Part shown: positions 40,759-48,250 of the stretch, one piece after another | Layout: each line of letters starts with the position of its first letter | Numbering within the stretch: position 1 is the first letter of the stretch | NCBI GenBank assembly: GCA_024222485.1 | Contig: JAAEPJ010000141.1 | Coordinates: 84,393 to 148,392 of the forward strand | Length of the DNA: 64,000 nucleotides | Origin: a bacterium | GTDB taxonomy: Bacteria; RUG730; JAAEPJ01 | Direction: 5' to 3' | Translations under genes and position numbers: made by a program | The notes under the pieces: generated by a model | What the model saw: the letters and a program-made list of their open reading frames with translations, nothing else | Databases searched by the model: none | What the model was told of the DNA's origin: nothing

Positions 40759-40840
40759 GTTTTTTTTAGCTAACTTTTTTGTTTTTTATATTTCCGTACA
40801 GATTTTTTTAGTTTGGTTATTAATTATTCTGATAAAATAA
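40748..40840 (+). CDS. Doubtful 30-residue membrane ORF overlapping the end of murF
   Basis: An ATG overlapping the last codons of murF opens a 30-codon frame that is one hydrophobic helix. Its 'FFVFYISVQIFL' faintly recalls the 'FNVFRYITFRA' at the start of MraY, which follows murF in many dcw clusters. It could be a decayed mraY start, a small membrane peptide or chance in AT-rich DNA. No ribosome site is evident. Confidence 0.2.
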   Translation: MIFKFFLANFFVFYISVQIFLVWLLIILIK

Positions 40841-40977
40841 TTTATTATTGATAGAGAATCATTGGGAATTAATTTACGCGCATTATTTAATATAGATAGA
40901 ATCAAATTGAGTATGACGACTCTGATCGAACTTTTAGTGTTTTTTTTGTCGTGCTTTAATTATAGGAGAGACTTAAT

Positions 40978-41199
40978 ATGGAAAAAAACTTATATGTTAT
41001 AATTATTTTTTTTATTTTAGCTATTACTTGTATTGCTACTTACAATATTATTGGAGTAGAAGTTGCAGAAGATGGTAGGCTTATTGAGTCATTTGGTTTT
41101 ATTCCATTAGCGTTGTTTTTTTCTACGATAGGGGTAATATCTGCTATGGATATGGGGATCCGTTTTTTTGTAAAGTTAATAAGAAAAAATATCAGGTAG
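40978..41199 (+). CDS. Small membrane protein (DUF3955-like)
   Basis: The 73-residue protein has two hydrophobic helices around a short hydrophilic loop 'EVAEDGRLIESFGFIPLALF'. That loop resembles DUF3955 proteins ('DG.L.E.F.LIP'), a family of small inner-membrane proteins of unknown role. An AGGAGAG ribosome site lies about eight bases before the ATG. It stands alone between murF (219 bases upstream) and arsC (273 bases downstream). Confidence 0.65.
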   Translation: MEKNLYVIIIFFILAITCIATYNIIGVEVAEDGRLIESFGFIPLALFFSTIGVISAMDMGIRFFVKLIRKNIR

Positions 41200-41472
41200 T
41201 AAATTTATGATTTTTTTTCTATAACATATCTGTTTAATGAATTAAATTATTTTAGAGGGGATAAATTTTAATATTTTAAAAGTATCCTAAGATAGAAAAT
41301 GTATAGTAAAATAAAAAAGTTAATATTTAAGGTAATTAAAGATAAAATTATTTTATAAATGTTTGAAGAAAATATACTATATTTTAAGATAGGTGCTATG
41401 AAATATTTAGATACTTTATATTTTCTAAAGTTATAAATATAGTAAATAAAAGTTATTTAAGGTGGTTTTTTT
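41200..41472. other. AT-rich gap upstream of arsC
   Basis: These 273 bases hold no ORF longer than about 25 codons and no tRNA-like sequence. The stretch is over 75 percent A/T by eye. It may contain the arsC promoter, but I saw no convincing -35/-10 pair or recognisable ArsR operator. Confidence 0.4.
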
Positions 41473-41895
41473 ATGAAAAAAATAAAAGTTTTATTTGTAT
41501 GTATTCATAATTCTGCTAGGAGTCAGATGGCTGAGGCATTTTTAAATGAGTTAGGGGCAGGAAAGTTTGAGGCAGAGAGCGCGGGACTTGAGCCTGGGCA
41601 ACTAAACCCTATTGTTATAGAAGTTATGAAAGAGGTTGATATGGATATTTCAAACAACACGACGAATAGTGTTTTTGATTTTTATAAAGCAGATAAAAAG
41701 TATGATTATGTTATTACGGTTTGTGATGAAGCTAGTGGTGAAAGATGTCCTGTATTTCTTGGTATATCAGGGAGATTACATTGGGGATTTACGGACCCAT
41801 CATCATTAAAAGCTGAAAATAAGTTGCGACAAACAAGAGAAATTAGAGATGAAATAAAAGCTAAAATATTAGAGTTTATTAATCAGTGTCATTAA
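41473..41895 (+). CDS. arsC: Arsenate reductase, thioredoxin-coupled ArsC type
   Basis: The 140-residue protein has the low-molecular-weight phosphatase fold. The P-loop Cys10-(X)5-Arg16 appears in 'VCIHNSARSQMAEAFLN', and a second cysteine pair in 'VCDEASGERCPVF', as in ArsC enzymes that relay electrons through three cysteines to thioredoxin. 'HWGFTDPSS' is the expected catalytic Asp loop. It reduces arsenate to arsenite in the cytoplasm. No arsR or arsenite exporter gene is adjacent, so it may belong to a scattered resistance set. Confidence 0.93.
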   Translation: MKKIKVLFVCIHNSARSQMAEAFLNELGAGKFEAESAGLEPGQLNPIVIEVMKEVDMDISNNTTNSVFDFYKADKKYDYVITVCDEASGERCPVFLGISGRLHWGFTDPSSLKAENKLRQTREIRDEIKAKILEFINQCH

Positions 41896-41913
41896 ATATT
41901 ATAATTATAATAT
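41896..41913. repeat. 18-bp perfect AT palindrome after arsC
   Basis: The 18 bases starting directly after the arsC stop codon equal their own reverse complement (ATATTATAA then TTATAATAT). Outer arms CATTAAA (41890-41896) and TTTAATG (41919-41925) add a longer potential stem. There is no T-run, so it is not a typical terminator. Pure A/T composition lowers its significance. Confidence 0.4.
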
Positions 41914-42045
41914 GAGAATTTAATGGTGGATTTTATTATCATTAAGTTATTAAAAATGTGGATAAAAATTATTATCGTATATTTTGGGCAATATTTGATA
42001 GCGAAATTTACTCTTATTGCCAAGGCTTACTAGGAATTTTAATAT

Positions 42046-42921
42046 ATGAAAGAAAAAAAGATTCAACATAAACTAGAATATTTTTTATTAGAATTTTTTA
42101 TTTGGTTTTTAAGCAGACTAAGTACTCGTTTTAGTTATTCAATCTGTCGATTTTTAGGGTGTTTTGCTTACTATTTTTTTCCCATGCGCAAAATGACAGC
42201 TTTTTATAATTTGAAAAGAGTGTTGCCTGATAAAAGTGATATTGATATTTTTAAGGTTGTTAAAAGTGTTTATATAAATAGTGTTTATTTTTTTTTAGAG
42301 TCAGTTATCCATACAAGACTTTTAAAAGAAACCCCACCAAAGATTGTTGGCTTAGAAAATCTTAAAAAAGCATATCAAAAGAACAAAGGAGTTGTTCTTT
42401 ATACTGCACATATTGGTAATTGGCATATGATGGGGCATCAACTTGTGGCGGAGGACTTACCTCTTAATAACCTGGTGAAGCGTCAGCGCAATAGTCGAGT
42501 ATTTGATAAAGAAGTTGAGGCTATGATTGAGTCAGGAATGAAAGTGACTATTTTACAAAAAACTCCTAAAAATATTTTTAAAGCACTTAAGAACGGAAAT
42601 GTAGTTGAATTTTTAGCTGATCAGGATGCAGGAAAGGAAGGTGTTTTTGTCGATTTTTTTGGGTTGCCAGCATCAACAGCGATTGGTCCAGCACTTTTTA
42701 GTTTGAAAATGGGGACTCCGCTTATCTTTGCCGTAGATATTAGGCAAGCCGATTTATCACATACTATTTATATTGAGGAAGTGGGATTTATACCTACAGA
42801 TGATCAAGAAAAAGATGTCTATTTATTGACGGAAATTTTGACAAAAAAACTCGAAAAATATATCATAAAGCACCCTGATCAATATTTTTGGTTACATAAG
42901 AGATGGCTTACAAGACCATAG
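42046..42921 (+). CDS. LpxL/HtrB-family lysophospholipid acyltransferase
   Basis: The family adds secondary acyl chains to lipid A or related lipids at the inner membrane. The 291 residues have an N-terminal membrane segment ('LEFFIWFLSRLSTRFSYSIC'), then 'NSVYFFLESV', 'YTAHIGNWHMMGHQLV' and 'VEFLADQDAGKEGVFVDFFG', ending 'HPDQYFWLHKRWLTRP'. All are family landmarks. The catalytic HX4(D/E) motif is altered: His122 is present, but the acidic position is His127 (HIGNWH). Activity is therefore uncertain, or the chemistry differs. Presence of the gene supports a lipid A-type outer membrane. Confidence 0.88.
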   Translation: MKEKKIQHKLEYFLLEFFIWFLSRLSTRFSYSICRFLGCFAYYFFPMRKMTAFYNLKRVLPDKSDIDIFKVVKSVYINSVYFFLESVIHTRLLKETPPKIVGLENLKKAYQKNKGVVLYTAHIGNWHMMGHQLVAEDLPLNNLVKRQRNSRVFDKEVEAMIESGMKVTILQKTPKNIFKALKNGNVVEFLADQDAGKEGVFVDFFGLPASTAIGPALFSLKMGTPLIFAVDIRQADLSHTIYIEEVGFIPTDDQEKDVYLLTEILTKKLEKYIIKHPDQYFWLHKRWLTRP

Positions 42922-43066
42922 TTAAATTTTTGTAGCATATTTTTTTATTATTTTACGAAATAGGTTTGTATAGTATTTATATTTTGAAGATGTTTTTAAG
43001 GTAATGAAATTTTGTTTTGACTTGGAAATGTTGATCAAGGATCTTTGTCTTAATGAGGAAATTAAA

Positions 43067-43942
43067 ATGTCTGAAAATAAACAAGAACAAAAATCCAATA
43101 AAGAAAAACGCAGTGTCCCATTAGGGGTTTGGAATAAATGTGATAATTGCCATGAGATTCTTTATGCTAAAGAATTGAATCAAAACAAGAAGGTTTGTGC
43201 TATTTGTGGCTATCATTTTAAGTTTGATGCTTGGGATAGAATTAATTTATTGATTGATCATGAAACCTTTATAGAGTATGACCATGAGATGACTTCTGCA
43301 GATCCTATTAAATTTGAAGATTTAAAAATGTACAAAGATAGAATAAAGTCTGCGATGGCAAAATCGGGTAGAAAAGATGCTGTGATAACTGGGGAAGGTA
43401 AGCTTTCTGGGTTAAAGCTTGGTCTGGGTGTAATGGACTTCTCTTTCTTGGGTGGGAGTATGGGGTCAGTTGTTGGGGAGAAATTAACACGTTTAATTGA
43501 GAATAGTATTAAGGAAAAGATGCCTGTCATTATTGTCTCAACCTCAGGTGGCGCTCGCATGCAGGAGAGCATGTGTTCATTAATGCAGATGGCAAAGGTA
43601 AGTGCTACATTGGCTAAGCTATCAGAAGCAAGGTTGCCGTTTATTTCAGTTTTAGCAGATCCAACAACTGGTGGAGTAAGTGCAAGTTTTGCTATGCTTG
43701 GTGATATAAATATGGCTGAACCTAATGCTTTAATTGCTTTTGCAGGTCCGCGTGTGATTGAACAAACAATCAGGCAGAAATTACCGGAAGGTTTCCAACG
43801 AACAGAGTTTTTAAAGGAACATGGGATGATTGATATGATTGTTGAAAGAGAAAATATGAAGCATACATTATCAAGGACTTTGAAGATATTACTTAATTTA
43901 AATTACAGCGATGGTAAAGGAGTAAAAAATGCAAAAAATTAA
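43067..43942 (+). CDS. accD: Acetyl-CoA carboxylase carboxyltransferase subunit beta
   Basis: AccD with AccA transfers the carboxyl group from biotin to acetyl-CoA, the first step of fatty acid synthesis. The N-terminal zinc ribbon has paired Cys (CDNC and CAIC), followed by the crotonase-like core: 'VMDFSFLGGSMGSVVGEKL', 'STSGGARMQE', 'ADPTTGGVSASFAMLGD', 'FAGPRVIEQTI'. ATG 43067 is chosen over 43004 because GAGGA (43055-43059) is 7 bases away and the zinc ribbon then begins near residue 25, as in E. coli. Product length is 291 residues. accA is not in the window. It overlaps serA by 14 bases. Confidence 0.96.
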   Translation: MSENKQEQKSNKEKRSVPLGVWNKCDNCHEILYAKELNQNKKVCAICGYHFKFDAWDRINLLIDHETFIEYDHEMTSADPIKFEDLKMYKDRIKSAMAKSGRKDAVITGEGKLSGLKLGLGVMDFSFLGGSMGSVVGEKLTRLIENSIKEKMPVIIVSTSGGARMQESMCSLMQMAKVSATLAKLSEARLPFISVLADPTTGGVSASFAMLGDINMAEPNALIAFAGPRVIEQTIRQKLPEGFQRTEFLKEHGMIDMIVERENMKHTLSRTLKILLNLNYSDGKGVKNAKN

Positions 43943-45539
43943 AGTTTTGGTTAGTGATCCCTTGGCAGCTGAAGGGCTGAAGTTATTAAGCTTTGGGATT
44001 GATCCTGATGCTAAGTATCAGTATGAGCTTGATGTTAATACGGGGCTTTCTGAAGATGAAATTATTAAAATCATTGGTAATTATGAAGCTTTGATTATTA
44101 GAAGTGGTACGCAAGTTACTGCAAAGGTAATAGCCGTTGCAAATAATTTAAAAGTTATTGGGCGTGCAGGAGTTGGGGTTGATAATGTGGATGTTCAGGC
44201 TGCCAGTATGAAAGGTATAATTGTTATGAATACCCCAGATGGGAATACGATATCTGCTGCTGAGCACACAGTGAGTATGATGCTTTCTTTATCACGAAAT
44301 ATTCCACAGGCAAATGCATCTTTAAAAAATAAAGAATGGAATCGTAAGTTTTTTACAGGGACAGAGGTTTATGGGAAAACTTTAGGTGTGATTGGACTTG
44401 GGAAGATTGGTTTTGAAGTTGCTAAGCGTGCAAAAGCGTTTGAAATGAATCTTATAGTCTATGATCCATTCACTACTAAAGAACATGCGGCAAAAATTGG
44501 GGCAAAATTGGTTAGTTTAGACGAAGTTTTTAGCAATTCTGACTACATCACTTTACATTTGCCGCGGACAAAAGAAACAGAAAATTTAATTGCTAAAGAT
44601 ACGATTGCCAAGATGAAAGATGGCGTGAGAATTATTAATGTTGCTCGTGGTGGAATTGTGAATGAATCTGACTTGACAGAAGCTTTAAAAAGTGGAAAGG
44701 TTAAGGGGGCAGCGATTGATGTCTTTGATAAGGAACCTTCCATAGATAGTCCTCTCTTCTTTGCTGCTAATGCCATTGTCACTCCGCATCTGGGTGCATC
44801 AACTGAAGAAGCTCAGATTAATGTCGCTATTGATATTGTTCGCCAAATTCGTGATTTTTTTGAGAATAATGCTGTCAAGAATGCTGTCAATATGGCTTCC
44901 CTTTCTCCTGAAGACTTGGCTGAGATGAAACCATTTATTGAGTTGGCAGAAAAAATTGGGTTAATTTTATGTAAAATAATTAGCTCAAAAGGTGGGATCG
45001 AAGAAGTTGAGATTAGATATGCAGGAGATATTTCTGGTATTAAGGTTGCCCCGATTACAGTTTCTTTTTTAAAAGGGTTACTTCAAGGTATTGAGGAAAA
45101 TGTTAATTTTGTTAATGCCTCATTTTTGGCTGGTCAGCGTGGGATTAAGATAAAAGAAGTTACAGTTAATAAAATTGAGGACTTGGTTAACTTGATTTCA
45201 GTTACAGTTAAAACGGATAAAGAAGAGATGACAGTAGCAGGAACAGTGTTTTTTGGTAATAATATGCGGATTATTAAGATCGAAAATTATAATGTGGATA
45301 TTTCACCCTATGGATATATCTTACTTTCTAGAAATGAGGATATTCCAGGTGTAGTGGGAAAGCTTGGTTCAAAGCTTGCAGAAGAAGGGATCAATATTGC
45401 AAATATGCAGGTTAGTCGTAGTGATCAAGCAAAAGAGGCTTTGATGGTTACAACAATTGATCAAGAAATCACTAAGGAAATATTAACAGAAATTCAAAAT
45501 ATTCCAGAAATTAAAGAAGTGAAAATAGTTAGTTTATGA
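43929..45539 (+). CDS. serA: D-3-phosphoglycerate dehydrogenase (long, ACT-containing)
   Basis: SerA oxidises 3-phosphoglycerate to phosphohydroxypyruvate, the first step of serine synthesis. Seen are the NAD-binding motif 'GVIGLGKIGFEVAKRAKAF', catalytic region 'NVARGGIVNESDL', and the His in 'VTPHLGASTEEAQ'. The 536-residue length indicates the form with an extra substrate-binding domain and a C-terminal ACT domain ('YILLSRNEDIPGVVGKLGSK', 'INIANMQVSR'), usually the site of serine feedback. AAAGGAG precedes the ATG inside the end of accD, so the two genes are coupled. Confidence 0.97.
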   Translation: MQKIKVLVSDPLAAEGLKLLSFGIDPDAKYQYELDVNTGLSEDEIIKIIGNYEALIIRSGTQVTAKVIAVANNLKVIGRAGVGVDNVDVQAASMKGIIVMNTPDGNTISAAEHTVSMMLSLSRNIPQANASLKNKEWNRKFFTGTEVYGKTLGVIGLGKIGFEVAKRAKAFEMNLIVYDPFTTKEHAAKIGAKLVSLDEVFSNSDYITLHLPRTKETENLIAKDTIAKMKDGVRIINVARGGIVNESDLTEALKSGKVKGAAIDVFDKEPSIDSPLFFAANAIVTPHLGASTEEAQINVAIDIVRQIRDFFENNAVKNAVNMASLSPEDLAEMKPFIELAEKIGLILCKIISSKGGIEEVEIRYAGDISGIKVAPITVSFLKGLLQGIEENVNFVNASFLAGQRGIKIKEVTVNKIEDLVNLISVTVKTDKEEMTVAGTVFFGNNMRIIKIENYNVDISPYGYILLSRNEDIPGVVGKLGSKLAEEGINIANMQVSRSDQAKEALMVTTIDQEITKEILTEIQNIPEIKEVKIVSL

Positions 45540-45609
45540 TGCTTTATTATTTATATTGATCAGTCATTTTTCTTAGTTAAAATGACTAGACAAAATATAA
45601 AGGTATTAT

Positions 45610-47079
45610 ATGATTACATTAAAAGAATTATTTAAAACTATTGATGTTTTTACACATATTAAAAGGCAAGTGACTGGGATTACACTTGATTCACGGAAGG
45701 TTATTCCTGGTTATATTTTTGTTGCCCTTAAAGGTGTTCACTCAGATGGTTATGATTATATTGTAGAAGCTATTTTAAAAGGGGCTATTTGTATTATTGC
45801 TGATAGGGATTTTAAGTCCACTAGCAAGGCAGATTTTGATAGAATAATCACCCCGAATGTTTATGAACTTGCCAGTAAATTTGCTCTTTTAGTTTATGAT
45901 AACCCTTCGACAAAGCTCAAAGTTATAGGTATTACGGGAACTAATGGGAAAACAACGACAACCTATATTTTGGAAGCTATTTTTAGAAAAGTTGGTTTTA
46001 AAACCGGTATCATTGGTACAATTCAAAATAAAATTGATGATAAGATTACCCTAAGTGAGAATACTACGCCATTCCCTACAGAACTACAGGGTATTTTTTA
46101 TGAGATGGTGCAGGCTGGTGTTCAGTATGTTTTTATGGAGGTTTCAAGTCATGCCCTTGAACTTGGTCGTGTTTATGGGACGGAATTTGCTGCAGCAGTA
46201 TTTATGAATCTGACTAAAGAACATTTAGACTTTCATATTAACATGAAAAATTATGCTTTAGCTAAGAAAAAATTATTTGATATGCTACCAGATAAAGCCA
46301 TTGCAGTGGTTAATAAAGATAGTAAGTATTCTAGAGAAATGTACCGTACCCCCATTCAATTTTCACGAAAAACTAAGTCTGATTTTACAGCGAAGAATAT
46401 TAAGTTTGATAGGTCAGGTTGTATGTCTCATTTTGATATTAATAATATGAAGATTAATACAAAACTAGTGGGGATGCATAATGTTGAAAATATTTTAGCA
46501 GCAGTAGCCGTCGCGGTTAGCTTTGGTATTGTAAAACCTGTTATTGAGAAAGCGCTTCAAGAATTGGAGGGTGTTAATGGTCGATTTGAATTTGTACGCG
46601 CGGGACAAGATTTTGCATGTATTGTGGATTATGCTCATACGAGTGATTCCTTGGCACAGGTATTAAGGACTTGTAGAAAGCTTAAAATGAATAGGATTAT
46701 TACTGTTTTTGGTTGTGGTGGTGATCGTGACCGAAAAAAAAGACCGCTTATGGCGAAGGCTAGTGCTAAATATAGTGATTATGTGATTTTAACGAATGAT
46801 AATCCACGGGATGAAAATCCTAAGCGTATTTTAACGGATATTGAGGTGGGATTTAATGAGGTTGGATTTTTAGATTATGAAATAATTGAGGACCGGGAAG
46901 AAGCTATCAGGGTGGCGATTAATATGGCCAATACTTATGACCTAGTTTTGATTGCGGGCAAAGGTCATGAAAATTATCAAATTTGTCGAGGAGAGCATAA
47001 ACTTTTTTTAGATAAAAAGGTTGCACATGAAAAAATTCGTGATATATTAACTGCGAACATAAAACCAATGTTGATTTAA
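45610..47079 (+). CDS. murE: UDP-MurNAc-L-Ala-D-Glu--meso-diaminopimelate ligase
   Basis: MurE adds the third stem-peptide residue of peptidoglycan. N-terminal 'GITLDSRKVIPGYIFVALKG' binds the UDP substrate. The P-loop is 'VIGITGTNGKTTTTYIL', followed by 'TTPFPTELQ', 'EVSSHALELGRV' and 'VVDYAHTSDSL'. The selectivity motif DNPR (residues 397-400 in 'NDNPRDENP') predicts meso-diaminopimelate rather than lysine. Length 489 is normal. It begins 70 bases after serA and ends 21 bases before the PilZ gene. Confidence 0.97.
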   Translation: MITLKELFKTIDVFTHIKRQVTGITLDSRKVIPGYIFVALKGVHSDGYDYIVEAILKGAICIIADRDFKSTSKADFDRIITPNVYELASKFALLVYDNPSTKLKVIGITGTNGKTTTTYILEAIFRKVGFKTGIIGTIQNKIDDKITLSENTTPFPTELQGIFYEMVQAGVQYVFMEVSSHALELGRVYGTEFAAAVFMNLTKEHLDFHINMKNYALAKKKLFDMLPDKAIAVVNKDSKYSREMYRTPIQFSRKTKSDFTAKNIKFDRSGCMSHFDINNMKINTKLVGMHNVENILAAVAVAVSFGIVKPVIEKALQELEGVNGRFEFVRAGQDFACIVDYAHTSDSLAQVLRTCRKLKMNRIITVFGCGGDRDRKKRPLMAKASAKYSDYVILTNDNPRDENPKRILTDIEVGFNEVGFLDYEIIEDREEAIRVAINMANTYDLVLIAGKGHENYQICRGEHKLFLDKKVAHEKIRDILTANIKPMLI

Positions 47080-47100
47080 TATTTAAAACGAGGTATTTCA

Positions 47101-47556
47101 GTGATCTCAAATTTCTTCCAAAAAATAAATTTTTTAATGAAAAAAGAAAAACGATGTTTCGTGAGAGAAATTGTTAATTATTCAGTTGCCTGCCGACTTG
47201 AAAAATTAGCATATAAAGAGCATAAAGGATTGCTCGGTAGTGATGAGATGCTTACTAAAACAGAAGATGTTAGTAACACAGGCATGTGTCTTTTATGGCC
47301 TGATAACTTTAAGTGTCATTTTTGTAAACATCGGATTGATAAGGGGCGGAAAAGTAGTAGCTGCGAGCTTACTAGATGTAAGTTTGCAATGATAAGCTTC
47401 AAAATAGGGGCTAATATGTTGATTACTGTGCAAATCAGAGGGAAGGTTATTGAGGATATTAAAGCAAAAATAATTTGGTATAAAGAGTCGGAAGACAATC
47501 AGGTTTTTCATGGTTGGATTGGGGTTGAGTTTTTTAAGACATTAGATTTGGTTTAG
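47101..47556 (+). CDS. PilZ-domain protein with a cysteine-rich insertion
   Basis: PilZ domains bind cyclic di-GMP. Here the RxxxR motif is seen in 'KRCFVREIVNYSV' and the (D/N)xSxxG motif in 'EDVSNTGMCLLW', with closing strands 'KAKIIWYKE' and 'WIGVEF'. Between them lies an unusual insertion with four cysteines spaced CX2C-X12-CX4C ('CHFCKHRIDKGRK', 'CELTRC'), which could bind a metal. The start is a GTG following AGGT; an ATG nine residues into the frame is another option. It follows murE closely. The cognate output and any diguanylate cyclase are not visible here. Confidence 0.75.
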   Translation: MISNFFQKINFLMKKEKRCFVREIVNYSVACRLEKLAYKEHKGLLGSDEMLTKTEDVSNTGMCLLWPDNFKCHFCKHRIDKGRKSSSCELTRCKFAMISFKIGANMLITVQIRGKVIEDIKAKIIWYKESEDNQVFHGWIGVEFFKTLDLV

Positions 47557-47582
47557 TTGCATTATTAGCTCAGATGTTGGTG

Positions 47583-48206
47583 CTAGGCATTTTTTAATGC
47601 TTTTTTGATAACATCTTCAATTAATAATTCTTCAATATTTGTGCAGTCTTGGAGAATTTGATTAATAGTTTTTTTAGCTATAGCAGGAGAATATCCCAGA
47701 GATTTAAGCGCTTCTATTGCATCATTTTGGTGAAACTGTAGCTTAGGAGAGATCGTAGACTTTTCTGGTTGTTTAAGATCAAGACCTAGTAAGTCTATTT
47801 TATCTTTTAAGCCAAGAATTAATTTTTCAGACTTTTTTTTCGTAAACCCAAAAAAAGTTTTGAGAATATCTATATCTTTATTAATAATACAGTTTGTAAA
47901 TTTTTCGATTCGTCCATCAATTTTTGAAAGAATATCAATAGATCCTTTCGCTCCAATTTTTTGGATACCTTTTATCACAGTAAAAAGATTTCGTTCTTCG
48001 GATGTTAAAAATCCGTACCAAGTACTGCTGCCTGAGTACATATTCATGGATTCAGAAATAAATATTTTTACGCTTGCTCCCTGCTCTGGTAGGTTATTTA
48101 AAGTAAGGTTTGAAACATTTATAATATAGCCTACTCCTGCTTGAGTTTCCACTGTTATTTTATCAGCTAGTTTATGTTGTAATGAACCACTAATGTAATC
48201 AATCAT
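47583..48206 (-). CDS. ruvA: Holliday junction branch migration protein RuvA
   Basis: RuvA binds four-way junctions and loads the RuvB motor. The N-terminal OB fold reads 'MIDYISGSLQHKLADKITVE' and 'AGVGYIINVSN'. The HhH region has 'YGFLTSEERNLFTVIKGIQK' and 'IGAKGSIDIL', and the C-terminal UBA-like domain has 'AIEALKSLGYSPAIAKKTI'. Length 207 is typical. ruvB and ruvC are not adjacent. The last codons overlap a hairpin that may terminate the opposing murE-PilZ transcript. Confidence 0.93.
   Translation of the reverse strand: MIDYISGSLQHKLADKITVETQAGVGYIINVSNLTLNNLPEQGASVKIFISESMNMYSGSSTWYGFLTSEERNLFTVIKGIQKIGAKGSIDILSKIDGRIEKFTNCIINKDIDILKTFFGFTKKKSEKLILGLKDKIDLLGLDLKQPEKSTISPKLQFHQNDAIEALKSLGYSPAIAKKTINQILQDCTNIEELLIEDVIKKALKNA
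47587..47606 (+). terminator. Intrinsic terminator for the murE-PilZ transcript
   Basis: GCATT (47587-47591) and AATGC (47596-47600) form a 5-bp stem around TTTT, followed by six T (47601-47606). It lies 31 bases after the PilZ stop, inside the 3' end of the converging ruvA gene. The stem is short, so confidence is moderate. Confidence 0.4.
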
Positions 48207-48250
48207 GTTTCCTCCTTAAGCAACAAAGAGTTATTTTATCAAGAATTTTT

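Noticed and set aside
41957..41965. Possible replication origin based on a perfect DnaA-box 9-mer
   Set aside because: Only one consensus box was found, with no AT-rich unwinding element plus box cluster and no dnaA or dnaN next to it. One such 9-mer is expected by chance in 64 kb of AT-rich DNA.
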